Positions 47,382 through 56,348 of a DNA stretch of 64,000 nt are shown one piece after another. The position numbers were made by a program, and so were the translations under genes. The notes beneath the pieces are model-generated. The model saw only the letters and a program-made list of their open reading frames with translations, was not told the DNA's origin and did no database searches. The DNA is from WHSW01 sp963846565 (GTDB lineage: Bacteria > Actinomycetota > Thermoleophilia > Solirubrobacterales > 70-9), in the NCBI GenBank assembly GCA_963846565.1, contig CAWJWL010000005.1, forward strand, positions 248,001 to 312,000. Direction: 5' to 3'. The first letter of the stretch is position 1; every line of letters starts with the position of its first letter.

Positions 47382-48275
47382 GTGTTCGAAGAAGCACAGC
47401 TCTACTCGCCGGTGACAAGGGCCACGGATGGCTCGGTCACCGTCCATCTCGCCGACGACCATCCCGGCAGGACGGACCCGGACTACCAGCGGCGGCGAAA
47501 CCAGATCGCCGAGGCGGCGCTCGAGTGGAGCCGCGAGAACGACGTGCCCCAGATCTCCTACACCGAGGCGGAGCAGGAGGTCTGGCGGACGGTCCAGCGT
47601 GAGCTGGCGCCGAAGCATGAACGCTACGCCTGCCGCGCCTTTCGCGAGGCGAAGGCGGCCCTGGCGCTACCGACCGACCGGATCCCCCAGCTGAACGAGG
47701 TGAGCGACCAGCTCGCGCCGCTGACCGGCTTCCACTACGTCCCCGCCGCCGGAATCGTGCCGGTGAAGGAGTTCTACGGCTGCCTCGCCGATCGCGAGTT
47801 CCACTCGACGCAGTACATCCGCCACCCCTCCGCGCCGCTCTACACGCCGGAGCCCGACCTGATCCACGAGGTGATCGGACACGGGAACCTGCTCGCCGAC
47901 CCGCAGTTCGCCGAGCTCAACCGGCTGGCGGGCGACGCTGCTCGCCGCGCCGAGAGCGACGAGGGCGTGCAGTACGTCGCCGATGTCTTCTGGTTCACGA
48001 TCGAGTTCGGAGTCGTTCACGAGGGCGGCGAGCTGCGCGCCTACGGCGCCGGGATCCTCTCGAGCTTCGGCGAGATCGAAGAGTTCCGACGGATGGAGAT
48101 CCGCCCGCTCGACTTCCATGCGATGGGCACGATCGAGTACGACATCACCCACTACCAGCCGACCCTGTTCGCGGCGGAGTCGGTCGATCACCTCGTGGAC
48201 GAAGTCGGAACGTTCTTCACCAAGTTCACGGACGAGACGCCGGAGCGCCTCGCTCGCGCGAAGACCGCCGCCTAG
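47382..48275 (+). CDS. phhA: Phenylalanine 4-monooxygenase (aromatic amino acid hydroxylase)
   Basis: 297 aa monodomain bacterial hydroxylase converting phenylalanine to tyrosine with tetrahydropterin, O2 and iron. Iron ligands are in 'DLIHEVIGHGNLL' (two His) and the Glu in 'FWFTIEFGVVHEGG'. The pterin/substrate region 'LTGFHYVPAAGIVPVKEFYGCLADREFHSTQYIRHPSAPLYTPEPD' is conserved. There is no regulatory ACT domain. GTG 47382 is 5 bp after the hppD-fragment stop. Co-transcribed with that remnant and divergent from the Lrp regulator. The P450 gene starts 15 bp after its stop. Confidence 0.93.
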   Translation: MFEEAQLYSPVTRATDGSVTVHLADDHPGRTDPDYQRRRNQIAEAALEWSRENDVPQISYTEAEQEVWRTVQRELAPKHERYACRAFREAKAALALPTDRIPQLNEVSDQLAPLTGFHYVPAAGIVPVKEFYGCLADREFHSTQYIRHPSAPLYTPEPDLIHEVIGHGNLLADPQFAELNRLAGDAARRAESDEGVQYVADVFWFTIEFGVVHEGGELRAYGAGILSSFGEIEEFRRMEIRPLDFHAMGTIEYDITHYQPTLFAAESVDHLVDEVGTFFTKFTDETPERLARAKTAA

Positions 48276-48290
48276 CCGTAGGCTTACGCC

Positions 48291-49622
48291 ATGCTCGATC
48301 GGGGGCCGGCGACGCCGGAACCGGACGGTTTGCCCCCGGGCCCGCGCGCGCCCGGGCCGATCCAGACGCTGCGCTACACCTTCGACCAGCCAGGCTCGTT
48401 CGCGGAGATGCGGGCGCGCTTCGGGCCGACGTTCACGCTCGACATGCCGGGCTTCCCGCCGATCGTCGTCACCGGCGACCGCGACGCGATCCGCGAGCTC
48501 TTCACCGGCGATCCGCTGCGAAAGCGCCACGGCAACGATCTGCTGCGCCCCTTCTTCGGCGACCGCTCGCTGATCGTGCTCGAGCCCGCCGAGCACCTGG
48601 CGCGCCGCAAGCTCGAGCTGCCGTCGTTTCACGGCGAGAGCGTTACCGCCTACGCGGACCGGATCCGCGAGCTCGCCGAGGCTGAGGTAGCCGGCTGGCG
48701 GCCGGGTGAGGTCGTCTCCGTGCACCTCGCCGCCCGGCGCCTCACGCTCGCGGTGATCCTCGAGCTCGTGCTCGGAGTCCGCGACGACGCCCTGCGTGCG
48801 CAGATCGTCTCGGGGTTCGACTCGCTCAACTCCCGGGCCGCCAACCTGGCGCAGTTCATGCCTTCGTGGATGACTGCGCGAACCTGGTGGAACCTGCCCG
48901 CGCGGCTCGCATACGCGCGCATCGACCGGATCCGGGACCTGCTCGTGGCTCACGTCGGCCGGACACGGACCGATCCCGGACTCGAGCAACGCGGCGACGT
49001 CCTCGCGCTGCTGGTCCGGGCGCGAGATGAGGACGGCGCCGCCCTCACCGATATCGACCTGCGCGACGAGCTGATGACGCTCGTGGCGGCGGGTCACGAG
49101 ACGACCGCGACCTCGATCGCCTGGGCCGCCGACCTGCTCGCGCACAATCCCGAGGTCGCGGCTCGCCTTCGCGACACTCTCGCTGCCGGCGACCGCGAGT
49201 ACCTGCGCGCGACCGCGAAGGAGATCCTGCGGGTCCGCACCGTCGTCTACGCGGGAGGCGCTCGCCGGCTCCTCGACCCGCTCCCCGCCGGCAGCTGGGT
49301 CCTACCGCCCGGCACCGTGGTCCTGATCGACGCGCAGGGGCTCCACGCCGATCCCGAGCTCTACCCCGATCCCGAGGCCTTCAGGCCCGAGCGCTTCCTC
49401 GATTCTCAGCCCGAGCCCTACGCGTACGTCCCCTTCGGGGGCGGCGCCCACCGCTGCCTCGGAGCGGCATTGGCGACGTTGGAGCTCGAGCTCGTCGTCG
49501 AGGCGATCGCCACCCGCGTCTGCCTCACTGCGGTCGGGCCGCCGGCGGCGCCCGTCCGCCGCGGGATCAGCCTCGCCCCGGACAACGAGGCGCGGGTCCG
49601 GATCGCGGGTTTGACCACGTAA
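48291..49622 (+). CDS. Cytochrome P450
   Basis: 443 aa heme monooxygenase. Proline-rich start 'LPPGPRAPGPIQTLRYTFDQPG', I-helix 'LMTLVAAGHETTATSIAWA' (O2-activation threonine), ExxR in 'AKEILRVRTV', heme-binding 'YVPFGGGAHRCLGAALATLEL' with the axial Cys. It lacks an N-terminal membrane anchor and so is soluble, as in most actinobacterial P450s. The type resembles CYP families acting on fatty acids or terpenoids, but the substrate is not deducible. ATG 48291, 15 bp after phhA, so it may be in the same transcript. Confidence 0.95.
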   Translation: MLDRGPATPEPDGLPPGPRAPGPIQTLRYTFDQPGSFAEMRARFGPTFTLDMPGFPPIVVTGDRDAIRELFTGDPLRKRHGNDLLRPFFGDRSLIVLEPAEHLARRKLELPSFHGESVTAYADRIRELAEAEVAGWRPGEVVSVHLAARRLTLAVILELVLGVRDDALRAQIVSGFDSLNSRAANLAQFMPSWMTARTWWNLPARLAYARIDRIRDLLVAHVGRTRTDPGLEQRGDVLALLVRARDEDGAALTDIDLRDELMTLVAAGHETTATSIAWAADLLAHNPEVAARLRDTLAAGDREYLRATAKEILRVRTVVYAGGARRLLDPLPAGSWVLPPGTVVLIDAQGLHADPELYPDPEAFRPERFLDSQPEPYAYVPFGGGAHRCLGAALATLELELVVEAIATRVCLTAVGPPAAPVRRGISLAPDNEARVRIAGLTT

Positions 49623-49690
49623 AGCACCCGCCGATAGGGTGGCCGCATCCGCGGCCGGGGGGCCCGACCGCTTGAGCGAGAGGAATTGGC

Positions 49691-51092
49691 ATGGGCCAGA
49701 CGGAGACCGACGAAGCGACGATCGGCGCGCTTCGCTCGACCATCGACGGCGACGTGATCCTGCCCGGGGATGCCGACTACGAGGATGCGCGGCGCGTCTG
49801 GAACGGGATGATCGACATGCGCCCGGCGCTGATCGTCTGCTGCGAGTCGAGCGCCGACGTTACGGCGGCGGTCAACTTCGGCCGCGAGAACGAGCTCCTG
49901 GTCTCCGTCCGCGGCGGCTCCCACTCCACCCCGGGCTTCAGCACCTGCGACGACGGCATCGTGATCGACCTCGGGCCGGATGAAGGCGGTCGACGTCGAC
50001 GCCGAGGCGAAGCGTGCGCGGGTCCAGGGCGGCGCCAAGTGGGTCGATGTCGACGGCGCGACGCAGGAGCACGGTCTCGCGGTCACCGGAGGCCGCGTCT
50101 CCGACACCGGCGTCGGCGGCCTTGCGCTCGGGAGCGGCAGCGGCTGGATCGAGCGCATGTACGGGGTCACCTGCGAGAGCCTCGTCTCGGCCGAGGTCGT
50201 CGTCGCCGACGGCAGCGTGGTGCGGGCCAGCGCCGAGGAGAACGCCGACCTCTACTGGGGCCTGCGCGGGGGCGGCGGCAACTTCGGCGTCGTCACCGAG
50301 TTCGAGTTCGCCCTGCACGCGGTCGGGCCGATCCTGACGGCCGGAATGCTGCTCTATCCCCGCTCGCAGGCGGGTGAGCTGATCCCCCTCTATCGCGACT
50401 TCATCGAGGCGGCGCCCGACCAGGTCTGCGGCGGCCTCGCCCTGATCTCGGCCCCGCCTGAGGAGTTCGTGCCCGAGGAGATGCGGGGACAACCTGCGAT
50501 CGGGATCATCTACGCCTACATCGGTCCGCAGGAGGAGGGCGTGGAGGCGCTTCGCCCGCTGCGCGAGGCGGCCGAGCCGGTCGTCGACCTCGTCGGCCCG
50601 ATGCCGTACGCCGCACTGCAGCAGATGCTCGACGGCGGCAGCCCGAAGGGGATCCGCGAGTACTTCAAGATCGACTGGCTCGGCGGGCTCCCGGACGAGG
50701 CGATCGACATCGTCCTCGAGCAGGCCGAGAACCTCCCGGGTCCGTTCTCGCAGCTGATCCTCGCGCCGATGGGAGGCGCGGTCAGCCACACCGACAACGT
50801 GGCGCTCGCCCTGACCGTCCCCGGCGCGCCCTGGGCGTACTTCTGCCTGACGATGTGGATGGACCCGGCGCAGGACGCGAGCGCGATCGCCTGGACCAGG
50901 GGCGTCGCGGAGGCGCTGCGGCCGTTCGGCCTCAACCGGGAGGCATTCCCGAACTTCATCGAGGAGACCGACCCGAGCGTTTCACGCGTCCGCGACAGCT
51001 ACGGCCCCGAGAAGTACGACCGCCTGGTCGAGCTGAAGCGCAAGTGGGACCCGGACAACCTCTTCCGGCTGAATCAGAACATCGCGCCGTAA
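49691..51092 (+). CDS. FAD-binding oxidoreductase (BBE / VAO family), frame broken by one extra base
   Basis: Two frames join into one protein of about 466 aa when one C at 49976-49977 is removed ('GIVIDLG' + 'RMKAVDVDAEAKRARVQGG'). The PCMH-type FAD domain includes 'LLVSVRGGSHSTPGFSTCDDG' (flavin-linking His region), 'GLAVTGGRVSDTGVGGLALGSGSGWIERMYG' and 'LYWGLRGGGGNFGVVTEFEF'. The C-terminal BBE tail is 'YGPEKYDRLVELKRKWDPDNLFRLNQNI'. Probably an oxidase of sugars, alcohols or secondary metabolites. A GAGAGGAA lies upstream of ATG 49691. The 3n+1 span fits a single inserted base. Confidence 0.88.
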
Positions 51093-51100
51093 GCCCCGGC

Positions 51101-51130
51101 GGCCGGCTTCGTCTTCACATCGCGCCGGCC
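51101..51130. terminator. Hairpin between convergent FAD oxidase and DUF4235 genes
   Basis: GGCCGGC (51101-51107) and GCCGGCC (51124-51130) form a 7-bp GC stem with a 16-nt loop, 9 bp after the FAD oxidase stop. Terminator role inferred from position. Confidence 0.4.
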
Positions 51131-51161
51131 CTCTGCCGTCGTCTGCTGAGGCGCGGCTCTC

Positions 51162-51437
51162 TTAGCGCGGGTCCGGGCGCTCCTCGCCCGGCCAGGTCCC
51201 GGTGGCACGAACGAAGCCCACTCGAAGGCCGTGATCCACGACCCCGCGCACGAGCCGGAAGATTGCGCCCTCGATCAGCAGGGCTGCGACGAGGGGCGGC
51301 CAGGAGATGTCCCGGTGGTCCGGTTCCGGCACCTCCTCGTTGGCGACCTTGGCCCAGAGGAACTCGAAGATCTTCGACGCGAGCAGGCCGGCGAGCAGGC
51401 CGGCGATGATCCCCACCGGGCGGAAGGCGAGGTTCAT
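51162..51437 (-). CDS. DUF4235 family membrane protein
   Basis: 91 aa with two hydrophobic helices ('FRPVGIIAGLLAGLLASKIFEFLWAKV' and 'PPLVAALLIEGAIFRLVRGVVDHG'), an acidic/His linker 'NEEVPEPDHRDISW' and the terminal 'TGTWPGEERPDPR' that is characteristic of actinobacterial DUF4235. No function is known. ATG 51437. It stands alone between convergent and co-directional neighbours, with an 80-bp gap from the MaoC-like gene; that gap shows no clear element. Confidence 0.82.
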   Translation of the reverse strand: MNLAFRPVGIIAGLLAGLLASKIFEFLWAKVANEEVPEPDHRDISWPPLVAALLIEGAIFRLVRGVVDHGLRVGFVRATGTWPGEERPDPR

Positions 51438-51517
51438 CCTCCTCCTCTCTCCATCGAGTCCTCCTTCGCGTGCGCCATCGTCATCGGCCTACCCGCTGGG
51501 GGGTGCCGGTAACGGGC

Positions 51518-52406
51518 TCAGTCCGCTGAGGCTGCGATGCCGGCGAGGTGCGGCGTGCCGTCCTTTGCCGAGCGCACGCCGAAGGCGGCGTGCTCATCGG
51601 CCGCCTCGCTCGCGAACTCGACCTTCGCCGGCAGCAGGATCGGCTTCTTGAAAGCGACCTCGACCGCGAACGCGTCCGCAAGCCTGGGCTCGAGCTGGGC
51701 GACGCAGCGAGCCTTCGTCCACATCCCGTGGGCGATCTGACGCGGGAAGCCGAACGCCTTCGCGGTCAGGCCGTAGAGGTGAATCGGGTTGCGGTCGCCG
51801 GATACGGCGGCGTACCGGCGGCCGAGATCGCCCGGAAGGCGCCACTCGGCCTCGGTGGGGAGCGCGGCGAGATCCGGGAGCGACGGACCGGCCTCCTTCG
51901 CCGCGTGGCCGGAATCGCCCCCGCGACGCAGATTGGTGCTCTCCCCGGTCCAGACGAGCTCTTCACCGACGCGGGCCTCGGTGATCAGGGTGAATGTCTG
52001 GCCCTTAGGGTGCGGCTCGAGCTTCGACGAGCGGACGGTGATGCCGAGCCGCTCGCCGAGGGCGATCGGGCGCCGCTGGGTGATGCGGTTGCGAATGTGG
52101 ACCATGCCGATCGCCGGCACCGGGAAGCTCGAGTCGGTGAGCAGCGCCATGTGGAGCGGGAAGGCGAGGACGTGCGGATAGGTCGCGGGCAGCGTCTCGC
52201 GGACGGTGAAGCCACAAACCCGGCAGTACGCGGCGAGCTTCTCGGGATCGGTCCCGACCTCGGGGAGCTCGAGCTCCAGGTCCGGGACCTCGCCCCCGCC
52301 CCCGGCGAGGAAAGGCAGCTTGCCGCTCAGCGGCAGGGCGCCCAGCCCGGCGCCGGGCGTAGAGCGACACGGAAGACGGCGGGCTGTCGAGCGTGCGGGT
52401 GGTCAT
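51518..52406 (-). CDS. MaoC-like (R)-hydratase, HtdX type, frame broken by one extra base
   Basis: The N-terminus 'MTTRTLDSPPSSVSLYA' at 52406 and the body 'GLGALPLSGKLPFLAGGG...' lie in adjacent frames, joined by removing one base at 52354-52356, giving about 295 aa. Double hot-dog hydratase: 'FPLHMALLTDSSFPVPAIGMVHIRNRI' in the first half and the MaoC active-site segment 'YAAVSGDRNPIHLYGLTAKAFGFPRQIAHGMWTKARC' (Asp-His pair) in the second. Hydrates enoyl-CoA to (R)-3-hydroxyacyl-CoA. Last gene of the operon; the equivalent in M. tuberculosis is htdX (Rv0241c), next to fabG4. Confidence 0.87.
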
Positions 52407-52410
52407 CGAC

Positions 52411-53812
52411 TCAGGCTCCGAGCAGGCTCTGCCCGCAGACCCGCACGACGTTCCCGTTCAGGCCGGCCGAGCCCGGGCTCGCGAACCAGGCGATCGCCTC
52501 GCCGACGTCGAGCGGCAGGCCGCCCTGCGCCATCGAGTTCATCCGGCGGCCCGCCTCGCGGGTCGCGATCGGCATCGCCGCGGTCATCGCCGTCTCGATG
52601 AAGCCAGGGGCGACCGCGTTGATCGTCGCCTTGCGCGACGCCATCACGGGCGCCATCGACTGGACCATTCCGATCACCCCGGCCTTCGAGGTGCCGTAGT
52701 TGGTCTGCCCGGCGTTCCCGGCGATCCCGGAGATCGAGGAGACGCAGATCACCCGGCCGTCCTCGCGCAGGAGGTTTCGCTCGATCAGCTCGTCGTTGAT
52801 CCGCTCCTCCGAGGAGAGGTTGATCTCGAGCAGGACCGTCCAGCGCTCCTCGTCCATTCGGCCGAGGGTCTTGTCCTTGGTCACGCCCGCGTTGTGGACG
52901 ACGATGTCCACGCCGCCGCGCTCCGCCTCGAGGTGATCGGCGATCCCCTTCGGGGCCTCGGGGGCGGTGATGTCGAAGTCGATCGAGGAGCCCCCGATCG
53001 CGCCGACGAGCCGGTCGAGGTCCGCCGCGAGCTGGGGGATGTCGAGGCCGACTACGTGGGCGCCGTCGCGCGCGAGCACCCGCGCCACCTCGGCACCGAT
53101 CCCCCGCGAGGCGCCGGTTACGAGGGCGACCTTGCCGTGGAGCGGCTTCTCCCAGTCGAGCTCCGGATGCTGCTTCGAGGGGGTCACGCGGACGACCTGG
53201 CCCGAGACGTACGCCGAGCGCGGCGAGAGCAGGAAGCGCAGGGTCGATTCGATCTGGTCCTCGGCCTTCTGGCGCGACGTAGACGAGCTGCGCGGTGGCG
53301 CCCTTGCGGACCTCCTTGCCGACCGAGCGGGTGAAGCCCTCGAGCGCCCGCTGGGCGGTCGCCTCACGCGGCGAGCCGCAGTCTTCGGGCGGCGTCCCGA
53401 GCACGATCACGCGGCCGCTCGTCGCGACGCGCCGGATCGTCGGCGAAAAGAACTCCCACAGCTCGCGCAGCCTGGTCGAGTCGTCGATCCCGGTGGCGTC
53501 GTAGACGAGCGCCTTGAAGCGCTGGTCGCCGGGGGCCTCCGGGTTCCAGACCGTCGCGTCGATCCCGGCCTCGCCCACCGCCGAGCGCTCACCGTCGAGC
53601 GAGCTCGCCACCTGCGCCCCGGCCGAGGCGAGCACCTTGGCGATCGGGCCCACGAGGCGCCCACCGGGAGCGGCGCCGAGCAGGACCTCACCGCTGATCA
53701 CCGGCTCGCCCTCCTTGAAGCGGTCGAGCTCGACCGGTTGCGGGAGGCCGACGTTGCCGGCGATGAAGCCGCCGATCCGACTGTTGACGAGTTGTGAGTA
53801 GCGGTCGCTCAT
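52411..53812 (-). CDS. fabG: High-molecular-weight 3-oxoacyl-ACP/CoA reductase (FabG4 type), frame broken by one extra base
   Basis: Two frames join near 53270-53276 (one extra base: 'ATAQLVYVA' + 'QKAEDQIESTLRF') into about 466 aa. The N-terminal half is a cofactor-less flavodoxin-like/Rossmann domain ('DRYSQLVNSRIGGFIAGNVGLPQPVELDRF', 'GTPPEDC'). The C-terminal half is a canonical SDR: 'ALVTGASRGIGAEVARVLA', 'VVHNAGVTKDKTLGRM', 'SSISGIAGNAGQTNYGTSKAG' (Ser-Tyr-Lys), 'VAPGFIETAMTAAMP'. This two-domain layout defines HMwFabG / FabG4, an NADH-using reductase of 3-oxoacyl-CoA. The start overlaps the thiolase stop (TGATG). Confidence 0.89.
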
Positions 53813-55095
53813 CAGCTCGGGCGATCCATGATGGCGACTACTCCCTGGCCGCCGGCGGCGCAGATGGAGATCAAACCACGGCCCCCGCCGCGCTCGGCGA
53901 GCTCCTTCGCCAGCGTCGCGACGATCCGCCCGCCGGTGGCGGCGAACGGGTGCGCGGCCGCGAGCGAGCCCCCGTTCACGTTGAGCTTCGCGCGATCGAT
54001 CGAGCCGAGCGGCTCGTCGAGGCCGAGTCGCTGCTTGCAGAAGACCGGGTCCTCCCACGCCTTCAGCGTGCAGAGCACCTGGGCGGCAAACGCCTCGTGG
54101 ATCTCGTAGTAGTCGAAATCCTGGAGGCTGAGCCCGTTGCGGGCGAGCATCCGTGGGACGGCGTAGGCAGGCGCCATGAGGAGTCCCTCCTTCTTGCCGA
54201 CGTAGTCGACCGCCGCGGTCTCGGCGTCGGCGAAGTAGGCGAGCGGCTCGAGGTCGCGCTCCGACGCCCACTCCTCGCTCGCGAGCAGCACGGTCGAGGC
54301 GCCGTCGGAGAGCGGCGTCGAGTTGCCGGCGGTCATCGTCCCGCCTTCGCCGCCGAAGACGGGCCGGAGCTTCGCGAGCTTCTCCGCCGTCGAGTCGGCG
54401 CGTAGGTTCTGGTCGCGGTCGAGGCCCAGGTACGGGGTGAGCAGGTCGTCGAGGAAGCCCCGGTCATAGGCGGCGGCGAGGTTCTGGTGGCTGGCCGCGG
54501 CGAGCTCGTCCTGCTCCTCGCGGCTCACCCCCCACTCCGTCGCCATGATCGCGGTGTGCTCGCCCATCGAGAGCCCCGTGCGCGGCTCGGCGTTGCGCGG
54601 GATCTCGGGGACGATGTGGCTCGGGCGCACCTTGGTCAGGGCGCGCAGGCGGGCCGGCGTCGACTTCGCGTTGTTCGCCTCGAGAAGGATCTCGCGCAGG
54701 TTGTCGTTGAGCGCGATCGGCGCGTCGGAGGTCGTGTCGACACCGCCAGAGATCGCCGACTCTGTCTGCCCGAGGGCGATCTTGTTCGCGGCCTGGATCG
54801 TCGCCTGGAGGCCGGTGCCGCACGCCTGCCCGATGTCGTAGGCCGGGGTCTCGTGCGCGAGCTTCGAGCCGAGCACGCACTCGCGGGTGAGGTTGAAGTC
54901 GCGGCTGTGCTTGAGCACCGCACCCGCGGCCATCTCGCCCATCCGCTCGCCCTGGAGGCTGAAGCGGTCGACGAGGCCGTCGAGCGCGGCGGTGAGCATG
55001 TCCTGGTTCGAGGCCTTGGCGTAGGCGCCGTTCGAGCGCGCGAACGGGATCCGGTTGCCGCCCAGGACGGCGACGGGACGGGTCTTCTCCTTCAA
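53812..55095 (-). CDS. Acetyl-CoA C-acyltransferase (thiolase, FadA2/FadI type)
   Basis: 427 aa thiolase cleaving 3-ketoacyl-CoA. Nucleophilic Cys in 'DIGQACGTGLQAT', His in 'EIHEAFAAQVL', NEAF-equivalent and CxG motif 'CAAGGQGV', glycine-rich 'NVNGGSLAAAHPFAATGGR' (His). The extended loop (about 130-230) with 'PRNAEPRTGLSMGEHTAIMA' fits the FadI / trifunctional beta-subunit-like group. ATG 55095 lies 38 bp after the FadE stop, with AGGAGG-like sequence (AAAGGTCCTCC on the plus strand) nearby. It is the orthologous position of fadA2 (Rv0243) beside fabG4, but here co-directional with the rest. Confidence 0.94.
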   Translation of the reverse strand: MKEKTRPVAVLGGNRIPFARSNGAYAKASNQDMLTAALDGLVDRFSLQGERMGEMAAGAVLKHSRDFNLTRECVLGSKLAHETPAYDIGQACGTGLQATIQAANKIALGQTESAISGGVDTTSDAPIALNDNLREILLEANNAKSTPARLRALTKVRPSHIVPEIPRNAEPRTGLSMGEHTAIMATEWGVSREEQDELAAASHQNLAAAYDRGFLDDLLTPYLGLDRDQNLRADSTAEKLAKLRPVFGGEGGTMTAGNSTPLSDGASTVLLASEEWASERDLEPLAYFADAETAAVDYVGKKEGLLMAPAYAVPRMLARNGLSLQDFDYYEIHEAFAAQVLCTLKAWEDPVFCKQRLGLDEPLGSIDRAKLNVNGGSLAAAHPFAATGGRIVATLAKELAERGGGRGLISICAAGGQGVVAIMDRPS

Positions 55096-55133
55096 AGGTC
55101 CTCCTTGGTTGGGACGGCGATGGCTCGCAGTGG

Positions 55134-56348
55134 CTACTTGAGCTCTGCCGAACTCTTACCCAGGAGCTGCCGGGCAATGATCAGAAGCTGGATCTGCTGG
55201 GTGCCCTCGAAGATGTCGAGGATCTTCGCGTCGCGCGCCCACTTCTCCAACAGCTCGTCCTCTCCGTACCCGAGGCTGCCGCAAAGGGCGACGCAGCGCA
55301 GCGCGATGTCGGTCGCCGAGCGCCCGGCCTTCGCCTTCGCGTAGGAGGCGTGGAGCGAGTTCGGCTTGTTGTTGTCGGCCATCCACGACGCCTCGAGGGT
55401 GAGCAGGTGCGAGGCCTCGTAATCGGCCTCGAGCTCGAGCAGCTCGGCCGCCGCCGCCGTCTGCAGCATTGCCGGCCTGTCGTAGTCGACCTCGATCCCG
55501 GCCTCGGCGAGCAGCTCTTTGGTGCGCTCGATGCAGGCACGGGCGACGCCGACGGCCATCCCCGCCACGAGCGGCCGGGTGTTGTCGAAGGTCTGCATCG
55601 CGCCGCCGAACGACTTCTTCATGTCGATCTCGGGCGTGCCGAGGAGGTTCTCGGGCGGTACGCGGCAGTCGGTGAGGACGAAGTTGGCGGTGTCCGACGC
55701 CTTGATGCCGAGCTTGTGCTCGAGGCGGTCGAGCTTCAGCCCCGGGTTGTCGCGCTCGACCACGAACGACTTGATCGCGGCGCGGCCCTGCTTCGGATCG
55801 AGCGAGGCCCAGACGACGATCAGGTCGGCGCGATCGCCGGAGGTGACGAAGATCTTCTCCCCGTTCAGGACGTACTCGCCGGTCTCCTCGTCGAGGACGG
55901 CGGTGGTGCGGATCGCCGCCGAGTCGGAGCCGGCCTCGGGCTCGGTGATCGCCATCGCCGCCCACTTGCCGTCGAAGCGCTCGAGCTGCTTGTCGTCGGC
56001 GACCGAGGCGATGGCCGAGTTGCCAAGGCCCTGGCGCGGCATTGTCAGCGTCAGGCCGGTGTCGCCCCAGCACATCTCGATCACGCCGAGGACCGTGGAC
56101 ATGTTCGAGCCGTTGCGGTTCTCGCCGTCGCCGTTCTCGGTCCGGCGGACGCCGGCGGCGCCGGCGCCCTGGTTCGTGCCACCGTCGTTCATCCCGTCGA
56201 TGAGCGCGGCGAGCATGTCGAGCTCCTTGGGATAGGTGTGCTCGGCGAGGTCGTACTTGCGCGAGTTCGAACGCAAGACCTCGGTGGCGACCTGATTCGC
56301 CTGCTCGACGAGGGTCTGGAACTTCTTCGGGATCTCGAGGCTGATCAT
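55134..56348 (-). CDS. Acyl-CoA dehydrogenase (FadE)
   Basis: 404 aa flavoenzyme introducing the alpha-beta double bond in acyl-CoA. FAD/substrate motifs: 'AAMAITEPEAGSDSAAIRTTA', 'YVLNGEKIFVTSGDRADLIVVWA', 'DRLEHKLGIKASDTANFVLTDCRVPPENLLG' and the C-terminal 'ILDIFEGTQQIQLLIIARQLLG'. The catalytic base position is in the usual EGT region. The start overlaps the preceding FadE stop (TGATG at 56346-56350), so the two dehydrogenases are translationally coupled and may form a heteromer. It precedes the thiolase by 38 bp. Confidence 0.94.
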   Translation of the reverse strand: MISLEIPKKFQTLVEQANQVATEVLRSNSRKYDLAEHTYPKELDMLAALIDGMNDGGTNQGAGAAGVRRTENGDGENRNGSNMSTVLGVIEMCWGDTGLTLTMPRQGLGNSAIASVADDKQLERFDGKWAAMAITEPEAGSDSAAIRTTAVLDEETGEYVLNGEKIFVTSGDRADLIVVWASLDPKQGRAAIKSFVVERDNPGLKLDRLEHKLGIKASDTANFVLTDCRVPPENLLGTPEIDMKKSFGGAMQTFDNTRPLVAGMAVGVARACIERTKELLAEAGIEVDYDRPAMLQTAAAAELLELEADYEASHLLTLEASWMADNNKPNSLHASYAKAKAGRSATDIALRCVALCGSLGYGEDELLEKWARDAKILDIFEGTQQIQLLIIARQLLGKSSAELK

